From contig JBKBIC010000254.1 in assembly GCA_046299435.1 (NCBI GenBank), positions 1 through 6,757 on the forward strand: a stretch of DNA of 6,757 nucleotides, in the 5' to 3' direction. A model generated the notes under the pieces. It saw nothing but the letters and a program-made list of their open reading frames with translations. It did not search any database and was not told the DNA's origin. The translations under genes were made by a program, and so were the position numbers. Positions 1 to 6,714 of this stretch are shown here, piece after piece. The number at the start of each line of letters is the position of its first letter. Positions within the stretch are counted from its first letter, which is position 1. The DNA comes from M3007 sp046299435. GTDB lineage: Bacteria > Bacteroidota > Bacteroidia > Chitinophagales > Saprospiraceae.

Positions 1-2
1 AC

Positions 3-215
3 GAAGCCATGAAAAAAGAGGTGGATATGCTCTTCGACCAAGCCCTGCCGTTCTTCCAAAAAGCGGAAGGTTTCGACGCGAACGACATGAACACCCTCAT
101 CGCCCTCAAAGAAATCTACACCCGCAGAGAGGACGATCTCGCCCTCGAATTCAAGAAACGCCTCGACAACGTACAGGCCGGCAACAAAAACGCAACATCA
201 TATTTCAAGCAATAA
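3..215 (+). CDS. TPR-repeat protein, C-terminal fragment (5' end outside window)
   Basis: The reading frame is open from the left edge (Glu-Ala before the first internal Met) to TAA at 213-215, so the true start lies upstream and only about 70 C-terminal residues are visible. The tail contains one recognisable tetratricopeptide repeat: a helix ending ALPFFQKAEGFD, the turn ANDMNT, then a second helix ALKEIYTRRED, followed by a charged capping helix (EFKKRLDNV) and a polar end. Alternating alanine and aromatic positions with an Asn/Asp turn are typical of the last TPR in Bacteroidota TPR proteins. TPRs mediate protein-protein contacts; the specific partner and job cannot be read from this fragment. 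The ATG at 9 is probably internal. An intrinsic terminator follows at 267-299, so this gene ends its transcription unit. Confidence 0.75.
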   Translation, partial: EAMKKEVDMLFDQALPFFQKAEGFDANDMNTLIALKEIYTRREDDLALEFKKRLDNVQAGNKNATSYFKQ

Positions 216-266
216 TCCTCCACACCATCCCGCCAACTCGTTGGCTTACAATCCAATGGACGATAC

Positions 267-299
267 AAGGCCGCTCGCAAGGGCGGCCTTCTTTGTTTT
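267..299 (+). terminator. Rho-independent terminator after the TPR gene
   Basis: A perfect 8-bp stem, AAGGCCGC (267-274) with GCGGCCTT (283-290), encloses an 8-nt loop and is followed by a T-rich run CTTTGTTTT (291-299). It lies about 50 nt after the TPR stop codon and works for plus-strand transcription. The T-tract overlaps the TAA of the convergent LysE-type gene (298-300). Read on the minus strand the hairpin is followed by GTATCGTCC, with no T-run, so it should be weak or inactive as an intrinsic terminator for that gene. Confidence 0.8.
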
Positions 300-906
300 A
301 AAGCAGCAGGAGGGCCGTCAATCTCAACCCCAAAAACAGAAGAACCGCTCCGGTCAGCCGATTTGCCCAACGCCCCACCGAGACCGAGCCTTCGGCCATC
401 TTGCGCGCCGCCCAAGCATATAGCATCAAAGCCGCGAACGTGCCCAACGTCACACCAACCGCCAGCAAAATCATGTCAGAGAAGCCGTCGGAAAGCCAAC
501 CTTCCAGCCGCAACCAGCCGCAGTAAAAAATCCAATACGGCACAGCCAACAAGTTGAACACGCTGATTATCAAACCTTTGACAAACGCACGACCTGCCCG
601 GACATCGGTTTCGGGGGAATGTCGGGGCGGTTTTGCCCAAAAAAGAAAGTACGCACCCAAAGCCAAAAACACAGGGGCGGCCAGCCACCGAAACACTTGC
701 TCGCTCGCCGGGTGCGCCACAAACCAATCCGAAAAAACGACCGCCGCAGCCGCTTGAAAAAACTCCGCCGCAGCCGCGCCCGCTGCCACCGAACCCGCCG
801 CCCAAAGCCCGCGCTGCATGGCCGTGCGGGCCACCGTCAAATTCATAAGCCCCGGCGGCAGCGACCCGACGAGGCTCAACCCAAAACCAGCGACCAAAGC
901 GAGCAT
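298..906 (-). CDS. LysE-family translocator (amino acid/metabolite exporter)
   Basis: The 202-residue product is an inner-membrane protein of about six hydrophobic segments, the usual length for the LysE/RhtB superfamily, whose characterised members export amino acids or related small molecules. Visible features: an N-terminal segment with G-S-L-P-P-G-L-M-N at residues 14-22, matching the family's PPG signature after the first half-helix; a second hydrophobic block at 36-58; a third at 74-90; a charged cytoplasmic stretch at 92-106; and the repeat-like segment FVKGLIISVFNLLAVPYW (108-125) with the conserved Asn and Pro of the second half, then two more hydrophobic segments. The frame stays open upstream to 1041, but I chose the ATG at 904-906 because the membrane protein starts there and the upstream codons are polar, unlike the family, and run into the divergent gene. 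No Shine-Dalgarno is seen. Substrate cannot be inferred; the version is divergent, so the family call is firmer than the function. Confidence 0.75.
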   Translation of the reverse strand: MLALVAGFGLSLVGSLPPGLMNLTVARTAMQRGLWAAGSVAAGAAAAEFFQAAAAVVFSDWFVAHPASEQVFRWLAAPVFLALGAYFLFWAKPPRHSPETDVRAGRAFVKGLIISVFNLLAVPYWIFYCGWLRLEGWLSDGFSDMILLAVGVTLGTFAALMLYAWAARKMAEGSVSVGRWANRLTGAVLLFLGLRLTALLLL

Positions 907-931
907 CCGAAGTTTTTTTGCGGGCAAAATA

Positions 932-941
932 GGAACGTTCC
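932..941. promoter_or_regulatory. 10-bp perfect palindrome in the divergent LysE/UbiA-like intergenic region
   Basis: GGAACGTTCC is self-complementary and sits in the roughly 48 bp separating the start of the LysE-type gene (906, leftward) from the proposed start of the UbiA-like gene (955, rightward). Its location fits an operator for a dimeric regulator acting on one or both genes. Only its symmetry and position support this; no regulator gene is visible and the motif matches no operator I can name. Confidence 0.3.
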
Positions 942-954
942 GCACTTTTGGCGA

Positions 955-1740
955 GTGACAAATCCATTCATCAAGTCTGCGTTCAAACTCTGCTGGATTG
1001 GGCTGGCCGCTGCTGCCATGACCCTCCAAACACAGGTGCATCTGGGTGGAAAAGCGACGCTCGGCGCATTGGCCGGTTTCGTGTTTTGCGGGGCGGTTTT
1101 CGGGTACAATTTTGCCGCGCCCACCCCCACGTTGCGCTGGCTTGCATGGTTTGCCGGCATCACCGGCGGGCTGTTTTTCCTCCGTTTGGGCACAACCACG
1201 CAGCTCGTCGCCCTCGCGCCCGCCACCTTGCTCGCGCTCTATTATGGCCTAAAAATGCCCGGAACGCAGGCCGGGCTTCGCAGCATTTTTTGGCTGAAGA
1301 CCATCAGCATCGGCCTCGCTTGGTCATGGGTCACGGTACTCCTACCTGCCCTCGAATTTTTGCCCGAAAAACTGGGCATGGTCGCGCTACTGTCCGCTGG
1401 CCGCACGGCCTTCATCTGCGCCCTCGCACTGGCCTACGACCTGTTCGATTTGGAGATTGACCGCGCCGCCGGGCTGCGCACGCTGGCTGGGCAGCTGGGC
1501 ATTTCGAGGACATTGGCCGCCATAGACGGGCTGCTCGGCGTGTCCGGCTTTTTTGTCGCAACCAACTGGTTTTTAGGTAATTACGGAAATTCCGTCGCTG
1601 TTGGCCTGCTTGTCTCGTTGCTTGTTTCGAGCCTCGTGCTGCATTGGCTCGTCGCCCAAAAACGCGATTCTTACTGGTTCAAAAACATCGTGGACGGGCT
1701 GATGATTTTGCAATTCGCAGTAGTGCTTTTGGCGAAATGA
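955..1740 (+). CDS. UbiA-like prenyltransferase-family membrane protein
   Basis: About 261 residues, largely hydrophobic, with some seven to nine predicted membrane spans. The best family signature is Y-D-L-F-D-L-E-I-D-R-A-A-G-L-R-T-L-A (D162, D165, D169), which resembles the second aspartate-rich motif of UbiA enzymes (D-x2-D-x3-D followed by G-[VLI]-x-T-L); in that family these Asp residues bind Mg-diphosphate while a prenyl chain is transferred to an aromatic acceptor. The first motif (NDxxDxxxD) is not present: the matching loop appears to be FGYNFAAP (residues 49-56), so catalysis is doubtful and the role may differ from quinone synthesis. Start choice: ATG at 1018 would remove much of the first membrane helix, so I prefer GTG at 955, which restores it; the ATG at 619 adds a basic, low-complexity stretch that is the shadow of the opposite gene. 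sbcC begins 81 bp downstream on the same strand. Confidence 0.6.
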   Translation: MTNPFIKSAFKLCWIGLAAAAMTLQTQVHLGGKATLGALAGFVFCGAVFGYNFAAPTPTLRWLAWFAGITGGLFFLRLGTTTQLVALAPATLLALYYGLKMPGTQAGLRSIFWLKTISIGLAWSWVTVLLPALEFLPEKLGMVALLSAGRTAFICALALAYDLFDLEIDRAAGLRTLAGQLGISRTLAAIDGLLGVSGFFVATNWFLGNYGNSVAVGLLVSLLVSSLVLHWLVAQKRDSYWFKNIVDGLMILQFAVVLLAK

Positions 1741-1755
1741 AAGTTTTTACCTTTA
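1728..1755 (+). promoter_or_regulatory. Weak candidate Bacteroidota-type promoter for sbcC
   Basis: TTTG (1728-1731, inside the last codons of the UbiA-like gene) and TACCTTTA (1748-1755) resemble the -33 TTTG and -7 TAnnTTTG elements of Bacteroidota primary-sigma promoters. The spacer is 16 nt, shorter than the usual 19-21, and the last base of the -7 box is A rather than G. If used, transcription would begin near 1762, giving a leader of about 60 nt before the sbcC ATG. Read-through from the UbiA-like gene is an equally good explanation, since no terminator is visible in 1741-1821. Confidence 0.2.
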
Positions 1756-1821
1756 CCCAAAACCAAGCAGCAAACAGCCTGATATTCAACGGTTTAAGCC
1801 AAATCCCAACCTTAATTTCCC

Positions 1822-4800
1822 ATGCGAATCCTCCGCATCCGGCTCCAAAACCTCAACTCGCTCCGGGGCACATCCGAACTCGATTTCACCCAGCCGCCGT
1901 TCACGCACAGCGGGCTTTTTGCCATCACCGGCGACACCGGCGCGGGCAAAAGCACTTTGCTCGATGCGCTGACGCTCGCACTTTTTGGAAAAACCGCCCG
2001 AAAACATGAGAACGAAGTGATGAGTTACGGCACCAGCGAGGCATGGGCCGAAGTGGAATTCGGGGCGGCCAGCGGCATTTTTCGCTCGAAATGGACACAA
2101 AGCCGCGACAAAAAAGGTGAGTTGAAAACACCGCACCGCGAAATCGCGCAACTAAACCCAGCGGGCGTTTTCGAGATTTTGAGCAATAAAAAGGGCGAAC
2201 TCGACGGCACGAAGGACGAAAAAGGCTTAGTCGAACAACTCTGCGGCCTCAATTTTGAGCAGTTTCGCCGCTCGGTCATGCTGGCGCAGGGCGACTTCGC
2301 GGCGTTTTTAAAGGCTGATGAAAAAGAGCGCAGCGCACTGCTCGAACGCCTGACCGATACCGAAATCTACTCGCGCCTCTCGAAGGCCGCCTTTGAAAAA
2401 CACAAGGCCGAAAAACTGCAACTCACTGATTTACAGGCAGAACGCGACCGATTGCGCCTCCTCGAACCCGATGAGCTACGCGCCCTGAAAGCCGAAAAAA
2501 AACTTGCCGAGCAGCTCGCCATCTCTCTTGCCGACACTTCAAAACCCTGGCGCGTGCAGCTCGTTTGGCTCCAAAAGTTGGCGGCTTTGGAGAAAAACCG
2601 CGCAGAACTCGCCCGCGCTGCCGAGCAAACGGCAGCCGACCGCACCGCACTCTCCCCTGCCCTCGCCCGCTTGGACAGGCACCGCGAGACCGCGCCGTTC
2701 GCAGCTCAGGTCGCCCGGATGCGGGATTTGCTGTCCGATAAATCCGAACTGGAAAGCAAGCAAGCCGAAACATCGCAACAACTTGCTGAAAATGAGCGAC
2801 TTGCCTCCAATCTCGAAGCCCAATTCGCCGAAAGCCAAACCGCGCTTGCCGCTGCCGAGACGGATTTTCGCGCACTTGAAGTAACGCTCGAAAAAGTCAT
2901 CCGGCTCGATGAGCAAATAGCCGGGCAGCAATCTGTTTGTGCCAAATTGGAGACAGAGCTCGTTGATTTTCAGGTAAAAACCAGCCAGTTGCAGCAGCGA
3001 CAAAAAGAAGCCGACAGCGCACTGAAGGAGGCTGAATCGCAATCATTGGAGGCCGAGGCTTGGCTGGCAGCGCACCCGCAGGCCGGGCAACTGGCCGCCG
3101 ATTTGCCCGCCGCCGAGGTTCTGGTCGGTTCGCTCCGAGACATTTTCCGCGAACAGCAAGCCGCCGCCGCCTCGCTCGCGGAGTTGCAAAAACAACACAC
3201 GGAACTGACTCGGCAACGGGCCGATATCGCGGAAAAAACAGCGCAGGCCGCCCATGCGCTATCCACGCAAAAGACTGATTTACAGGCACTTTTCCGCGAA
3301 CACGGCCTCCCGACCGATGACGAATCGGCAGCAGAAACACTCCTCGGCCAACGCACCGAAACCGCTGCCGCCGACCTGCAAAGCCTCGAAGATTTTGCCC
3401 GCCACCAAAGCCAATACCGGCAAGCGATTGGCGATTTGGCGGCAATCAAGGACGAGCAGGCCAACCTGCTGGTCGAGGATTTTGCGGTCGGGAAAGAATT
3501 GTTGTCCGCGTTGGATTTGCTCGAAGAATTGAAGGTCAAACTGGCCATAAAAAAAGAACGGTACGAGCGTGAAGTGTTGATTATCAACTACGAACGCGAA
3601 CGCGCCGCACTGCAACCCGACGAACCGTGCCCGCTCTGCGGCAGCACGGAACACCCGTTTCGGGTGCATGGCGTGGCGGTTTTCGTGGACGATGCCCGCG
3701 CGGAATTCGAGGCGGTGCAGGAACAACTGCGACGGACACAGGAGACCCAGCAAAAATTAGCCGCCCGTCACCTGCAAATCCGCGAACGAATCGGCTCGGT
3801 GGAGGAAGAATTGGACGAGCTGATGACCGCCCAAATGCGCCAGCTCCTCGAGCGCATCGCCGAACAGGAACGCTCGCTCGCGCCTCTTTCCGGCAGATGG
3901 GACGCGCTGCCCGGCCAATCGGGCGCGGAAAGCCCTGCCCTGTTGTTGCGTGCCGAAGTCGCCCGGCTCCGGCACGCCCGCGAACAAGCCGGCCAACTGG
4001 CACGGCAAATCCGCGAGAGCGAACGCCGACTTTTTGAAGCCGAAACTGCGCTGGGGCAACATGATTTTCAAGTCAAAAAAATTGATGCGGAAATTTTGGG
4101 ACAGGAAAAAGCACTCATGGGATTGACCGGGAAATTCGCCGAAGACGAGCAGCGGTTGAACGCGGTGCTTGCCAAACACGGACTGCGGTTTGAGGCATCG
4201 GGGCGGTTTAAGGAGCAATTTGCCGAGCTGGTTTTGCAGCGGGCGCAGTTCGTTGAGTCCGAAAGCCGCCGCGCGCAGGCACGGGAAAAAGCCCAATTCG
4301 CTCGGCAGCAAGCACAGATTTTCGCTACCCAACTCAGCGAACGCACCGCGGAAACATCCCGCAAAATCGCCCAACTCGAAGGCGAACAAACCAAACTCGG
4401 AAACCTGCAAGCCGTGCGCCGTGCCGAATTTGGCGACAAAGACCCCACGACAGAACGTGCGGCACGGCTCGACACAATCGAGGCTATGCGATTGAAAACC
4501 AATGATTTGCGCACAGAAAAGGAAAACCTACGCGGGCTTGTGGCAGGTGGGCTGGCCAGTCTTTCGAGTACCCAAAAACTACTTGGCGAGACTGACTCAA
4601 AAATCGGGGAACTGCGCCGGATGATTGAAAGATCGCTTGCCCGCACGGGATTCGACGATGTGGATGCTATGCTCGCAGCGGTTTTGCCGACGGAAGAAGT
4701 GACTCAAATCGAATCGGATTTGGCCGAAATCGTGCGCCGCGAGACCGAGCTGGCACTTAGCCGCCGCGAAACGGATGCTGCTCTGGCCGCCGAATCCGAG

Positions 4801-5484
4801 CGGGAGTTCGTGCGCCGACCGACCGGCGAGGTGCAACGCGAATTGGACGAAGCGGCCGCCCAGCACAATGCCGCGCTGCAAAAAATCGGCGGCATCGGGG
4901 CACAACTCGCTGCAAACGAGGCACTTGCGCAGGAAGCACGGGATTTGCTCGTCAAAATAGAGGCCCAAAAACGGGAGGTCGTGCGCTGGGCCAAGATGGA
5001 CAGCCTCATCGGTTCGGCGGACGGGGCCAAGTTCCGGCGGTTCGCGCAGAGCCTGACTTTGCAACAACTCATCCTGCACGCCAATCAGCATTTGGACAAA
5101 TTGAACGGCCGCTACCGCATCCGGCGCAACTCGAACAAAGACCTTGATTTGGAAATCGTGGATACCTATCAGGCTGACAATGTGCGCGGTATGAACACGC
5201 TTTCGGGTGGGGAGACATTTTTGGCAAGCCTCGCGCTCGCGCTCGGCCTCTCGGATTTGGCGGGGCGCAAAACGCGCATCGGCTCGCTGTTTATTGACGA
5301 GGGGTTCGGGGCCTTGGACGAGAACGCGCTCGAACTGGCCATCACCACGCTCGAAAACTTGCAGGCGCGCGGCACCACGATTGGCATCATCTCGCACATC
5401 CGGGAGCTAAAAGAGCGCATTGCCGTGCAAGTGCAAGTGACGAAAGGCGCGAGCGGTTTTTCGCAGGTGGCAGTGGTTGGTTGA
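1822..5484 (+). CDS. sbcC: SbcC, Rad50-type ATPase subunit of the SbcCD nuclease
   Basis: This 1220-residue SMC/Rad50-like ATPase is the partner of the Mre11-type nuclease SbcD; the complex opens DNA hairpins and trims double-strand ends. The N-terminal head starts MRILRIRLQNLNSLRG and holds Walker A GDTGAGKST (37-45) and the Q-loop LAQGDF (Q156), followed by the family-typical FLKADEKERSALLERLT. Two long, Glu/Ala/Gln-rich coiled-coil arms run from about 170 to 595 and 615 to 1070, separated by the zinc hook CPLC (C603, C606) in PDEPCPLCGSTEHP, the point where two molecules dimerise through Zn. The C-terminal head carries the ABC signature LSGGE (1127-1131), Walker B SLFIDEGFGALD (acidic pair D1159, E1160; D-loop to D1166) and the H-loop ISHIREL (H1192). 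All motifs are intact and the length is somewhat above E. coli SbcC, from longer coils. The ATG at 1822 is fixed by the conserved N-terminus. No sbcD is adjacent in this window. The 3' end faces the convergent kinase gene with 14 nt between stops. Confidence 0.97.
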   Translation: MRILRIRLQNLNSLRGTSELDFTQPPFTHSGLFAITGDTGAGKSTLLDALTLALFGKTARKHENEVMSYGTSEAWAEVEFGAASGIFRSKWTQSRDKKGELKTPHREIAQLNPAGVFEILSNKKGELDGTKDEKGLVEQLCGLNFEQFRRSVMLAQGDFAAFLKADEKERSALLERLTDTEIYSRLSKAAFEKHKAEKLQLTDLQAERDRLRLLEPDELRALKAEKKLAEQLAISLADTSKPWRVQLVWLQKLAALEKNRAELARAAEQTAADRTALSPALARLDRHRETAPFAAQVARMRDLLSDKSELESKQAETSQQLAENERLASNLEAQFAESQTALAAAETDFRALEVTLEKVIRLDEQIAGQQSVCAKLETELVDFQVKTSQLQQRQKEADSALKEAESQSLEAEAWLAAHPQAGQLAADLPAAEVLVGSLRDIFREQQAAAASLAELQKQHTELTRQRADIAEKTAQAAHALSTQKTDLQALFREHGLPTDDESAAETLLGQRTETAAADLQSLEDFARHQSQYRQAIGDLAAIKDEQANLLVEDFAVGKELLSALDLLEELKVKLAIKKERYEREVLIINYERERAALQPDEPCPLCGSTEHPFRVHGVAVFVDDARAEFEAVQEQLRRTQETQQKLAARHLQIRERIGSVEEELDELMTAQMRQLLERIAEQERSLAPLSGRWDALPGQSGAESPALLLRAEVARLRHAREQAGQLARQIRESERRLFEAETALGQHDFQVKKIDAEILGQEKALMGLTGKFAEDEQRLNAVLAKHGLRFEASGRFKEQFAELVLQRAQFVESESRRAQAREKAQFARQQAQIFATQLSERTAETSRKIAQLEGEQTKLGNLQAVRRAEFGDKDPTTERAARLDTIEAMRLKTNDLRTEKENLRGLVAGGLASLSSTQKLLGETDSKIGELRRMIERSLARTGFDDVDAMLAAVLPTEEVTQIESDLAEIVRRETELALSRRETDAALAAESEREFVRRPTGEVQRELDEAAAQHNAALQKIGGIGAQLAANEALAQEARDLLVKIEAQKREVVRWAKMDSLIGSADGAKFRRFAQSLTLQQLILHANQHLDKLNGRYRIRRNSNKDLDLEIVDTYQADNVRGMNTLSGGETFLASLALALGLSDLAGRKTRIGSLFIDEGFGALDENALELAITTLENLQARGTTIGIISHIRELKERIAVQVQVTKGASGFSQVAVVG

Positions 5485-5498
5485 CGCTGGGCGACGCT

Positions 5499-6119
5499 TC
5501 AAAACAGCCCGTGCAGCTCGCCCTGCACCATTTCGATGACCCTGCCGAGGTCTTCTTTGTTGTTGAAAAAATCGAGGTTGTCAGCATTGATGACCAAGAG
5601 GCGGCCCTCGGTGTAGCCCGAAATCCAGTTTTCGTAGCGTTCGTTCAGGCGTTTGAGGTAGTCAATGCTGATGCTGCCCTCATAGTCGCGCCCGCGCATT
5701 TGGATGTGCTCGACGAGCGTCGGGATGCTGGCTTTGAGGTAAATGAGCAGGTCGGGGGCCTTGATTTGAGAGACCATCGTCTGGAAAAGCCCCAAGTAAT
5801 TCTCGAAATCGCGGCGTTCCATCAGCCCCATGTCGGCGAGGTTCGGGGCGAAGATGAACGCATCCTCGTAAATCGTGCGGTCTTGCACCACCGTCCGGTC
5901 GCCACGCTGGATGCCCACCACTTGCTGGTAGCGGCTCGCCAAAAAATAGATTTGGAGATTGAACGACCACCGCTTCATGTCCATGTAAAAATCGGCCAAG
6001 TACGGGTTTGTCTCCGTGTCTTCGTAGTGGATTTCCCACCCGAAATGGCGGCCCAAAGTCTCGCAAAGCGTTGTTTTGCCGGCCCCAATGTTGCCCGCAA
6101 TGGCAACGTGTTTAATCAT
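5499..6119 (-). CDS. Deoxynucleoside kinase (dCK/dGK family)
   Basis: The 206-residue cytosolic P-loop kinase phosphorylates deoxynucleosides to monophosphates in the salvage pathway. Motifs in order: Walker A GNIGAGKTT (residues 9-17); E33-D34 followed by NPYLADFY (38-45), part of the nucleoside site; the helix RWSFNLQIYFLASR (50-63); the DR[ST]-type motif VVQDRTIYEDAFIF (D80, R81, E85), which positions the 5'-OH and sugar; and the lid RGRDYE (142-147) with its arginines for phosphate binding. The C-terminus (EDLGRVIEMVQGELHGLF) and length match Bacteroidota members, which are commonly annotated as deoxyadenosine/deoxyguanosine kinases; specificity cannot be settled by eye. I placed the start at ATG 6117-6119 (MIKHVAIAGNIG) because the family begins just before the P-loop strand. 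In-frame ATGs at 6140 and 6149 and an open frame to 6284 are less likely. It is convergent with sbcC and divergent from gatC. Confidence 0.93.
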   Translation of the reverse strand: MIKHVAIAGNIGAGKTTLCETLGRHFGWEIHYEDTETNPYLADFYMDMKRWSFNLQIYFLASRYQQVVGIQRGDRTVVQDRTIYEDAFIFAPNLADMGLMERRDFENYLGLFQTMVSQIKAPDLLIYLKASIPTLVEHIQMRGRDYEGSISIDYLKRLNERYENWISGYTEGRLLVINADNLDFFNNKEDLGRVIEMVQGELHGLF

Positions 6120-6183
6120 AGGCCGCTCGGAGGGAAGCATACTGTCCATATTTTTGTGGTGAAAAACAAGGCGAAACGAGAAC

Positions 6184-6195
6184 CAGAAATTTCTG
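6184..6195. promoter_or_regulatory. 12-bp perfect palindrome upstream of the kinase gene
   Basis: CAGAAATTTCTG is fully self-complementary and lies 65 bp upstream of the kinase start and about 150 bp upstream of gatC, in the 224-bp divergent intergenic region (6120-6343). Position and symmetry suit an operator, most plausibly for the kinase. A possible -7-like box for the kinase on the minus strand, TACCTTCG (6234 to 6227), lies just upstream of it, but no matching -33 element is seen. AT-rich short palindromes also arise by chance. Confidence 0.25.
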
Positions 6196-6244
6196 ATTTC
6201 CGGCACCCAATCTCCAATTTGGTCGGCGAAGGTAGCGGTTCGGT

Positions 6245-6277
6245 TTTGCTCCGGGCGGCGGCGGCGGCCTAATTTTA
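6245..6277 (+). promoter_or_regulatory. Candidate Bacteroidota-type promoter for gatC
   Basis: TTTG (6245-6248) is followed after 21 nt by TAATTTTA (6270-6277), which fits the Bacteroidota -33 TTTG / -7 TAnnTTTG pattern in spacing and in all but the last base. The predicted start of transcription is near 6283, leaving a leader of about 60 nt to the gatC ATG at 6344. The spacer is almost entirely G and C because it contains the GGC repeat. This is the best promoter match in the window. Confidence 0.4.
6254..6268 (+). repeat. Short GGC trinucleotide repeat (five copies)
   Basis: Five perfect tandem GGC units lie in the non-coding region between the kinase and gatC, inside the spacer of the candidate gatC promoter. 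A change in copy number would change that promoter's spacer by 3 bp per unit. Read on the minus strand it gives the Arg run seen in the in-frame extension upstream of the kinase, which argues that this extension is not real protein. Confidence 0.6.
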
Positions 6278-6343
6278 TCCACACTCGCCGAACAGCCGGC
6301 CACTTTCAACGAACCACAGCGGACGCTCATCCAACCTTTTTTT

Positions 6344-6631
6344 ATGACGATAGATGCTCAACTTATTTCACGGCTGGAAAAACTGGCGCGCCTTCGCCTC
6401 GGCGAAACCGAACGCGACAAACTCGCAGCCGACCTGACCCGCATCCTTGATATGGTGGACAAGTTGCAAACCCTTGACACACAAGGCGTTGAGCCGCTTG
6501 TTTACGTCTCGGAAGCGGAGAACGTGCTGCGCGAGGACGAGGTGCATGGCCATCTTTCGCAGGCCGATGCCCTGCAAAACGCCCCCAAACACGACGGCCA
6601 GTTTTTCCGCGTACCCAAAGTCATTGAGTGA
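6344..6631 (+). CDS. gatC: Asp-tRNA(Asn)/Glu-tRNA(Gln) amidotransferase subunit C
   Basis: GatC is the small (95-residue, normal length) subunit that bridges GatA and GatB in the cytosolic GatCAB complex, which converts Glu-tRNA(Gln) to Gln-tRNA(Gln), or Asp-tRNA(Asn) to Asn-tRNA(Asn), in organisms lacking the direct synthetase. Visible features: an N-terminal helix with ISRLEKLARLRL (8-19), the helix LAADLTRILDMVDKLQTLDTQ, the G-V-E-P-L-V turn, an acidic LREDEV segment, and the conserved ending DGQFFRVPKVIE (84-95). The ATG at 6344 directly precedes the conserved helix; upstream is a T-rich run, no Shine-Dalgarno. gatA and gatB are not in this window. The last codons and the TGA (6629-6631) lie within the first copy of the 16-bp repeat that continues downstream, although the protein's ending is normal for the family. 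Confidence 0.95.
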   Translation: MTIDAQLISRLEKLARLRLGETERDKLAADLTRILDMVDKLQTLDTQGVEPLVYVSEAENVLREDEVHGHLSQADALQNAPKHDGQFFRVPKVIE

Positions 6632-6653
6632 ATGAGCCATTGAGTGAATGAGT
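6622..6653 (-). repeat. Two 16-bp repeat copies at the gatC 3' end, inverted relative to the downstream array
   Basis: CATTGAGTGAATGAGC (6622-6637) and CATTGAGTGAATGAGT (6638-6653) are head-to-tail copies differing only in the last base. They are the reverse complement, in rotated form and with one or two mismatches, of the unit repeated at 6681-6757. The gatC codons Val-Ile-Glu and its stop codon (TGA, 6629-6631) are partly formed by the first copy. Confidence 0.85.
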
Positions 6654-6714
6654 GATTAACACCTGATTGTCAGACGTTTATCACTCAATCGCTCATTCAC
6701 TCAATCGCTCATTC
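6622..6714. repeat. Imperfect palindrome/hairpin joining the two repeat blocks
   Basis: The inverted repeat blocks are joined by a 27-nt non-repeat stretch (6654-6680) that is itself symmetric around 6668: CTGA (6663-6666) pairs with TCAG (6670-6673), and GAGTGATTAAC (6650-6660) pairs with GTTTATCACTC (6676-6686) at 10 of 11 positions, separated by an AC/AC internal mismatch. Outside this, the repeats continue the pairing imperfectly in this register; in an alternative register, 6623-6647 pairs with 6681-6705 at 24 of 25 positions. No T-run follows, so it is not a standard intrinsic terminator, but the transcript end of gatC could fold into a stable stem here. Confidence 0.65.

Noticed and set aside
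619..954. N-terminal extension of the UbiA-like gene
   Set aside because: The residues are basic and repetitive, unlike the family, and this stretch is the coding strand complement of the LysE-type gene.
907..1041. N-terminal extension of the LysE-type gene
   Set aside because: The 45 extra residues are polar and not part of the family; they overlap the divergent UbiA-like gene.
4597..5397. Long minus-strand open frame (266 codons) inside sbcC
   Set aside because: It lies wholly within the conserved C-terminal head and coil of sbcC and has no recognisable domain, so it is a shadow frame.
1822..6119. A defence island or new system made of the SbcC ATPase and nearby kinase
   Set aside because: The ATPase has the standard SbcC architecture and the kinase is a standard salvage enzyme on the opposite strand; there is no shared operon and no effector gene.
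5481..6272. Long plus-strand open frame (263 codons) antisense to the kinase
   Set aside because: It is the complement of a clearly conserved kinase with all its motifs; the translated product resembles no family and results from GC-rich codon use.
6120..6284. 55-codon in-frame extension of the kinase
   Set aside because: It includes an Arg run from the GGC repeat and bears no resemblance to the kinase family, which starts right before the P-loop. Short extensions from 6140 or 6149 cannot be strictly excluded.
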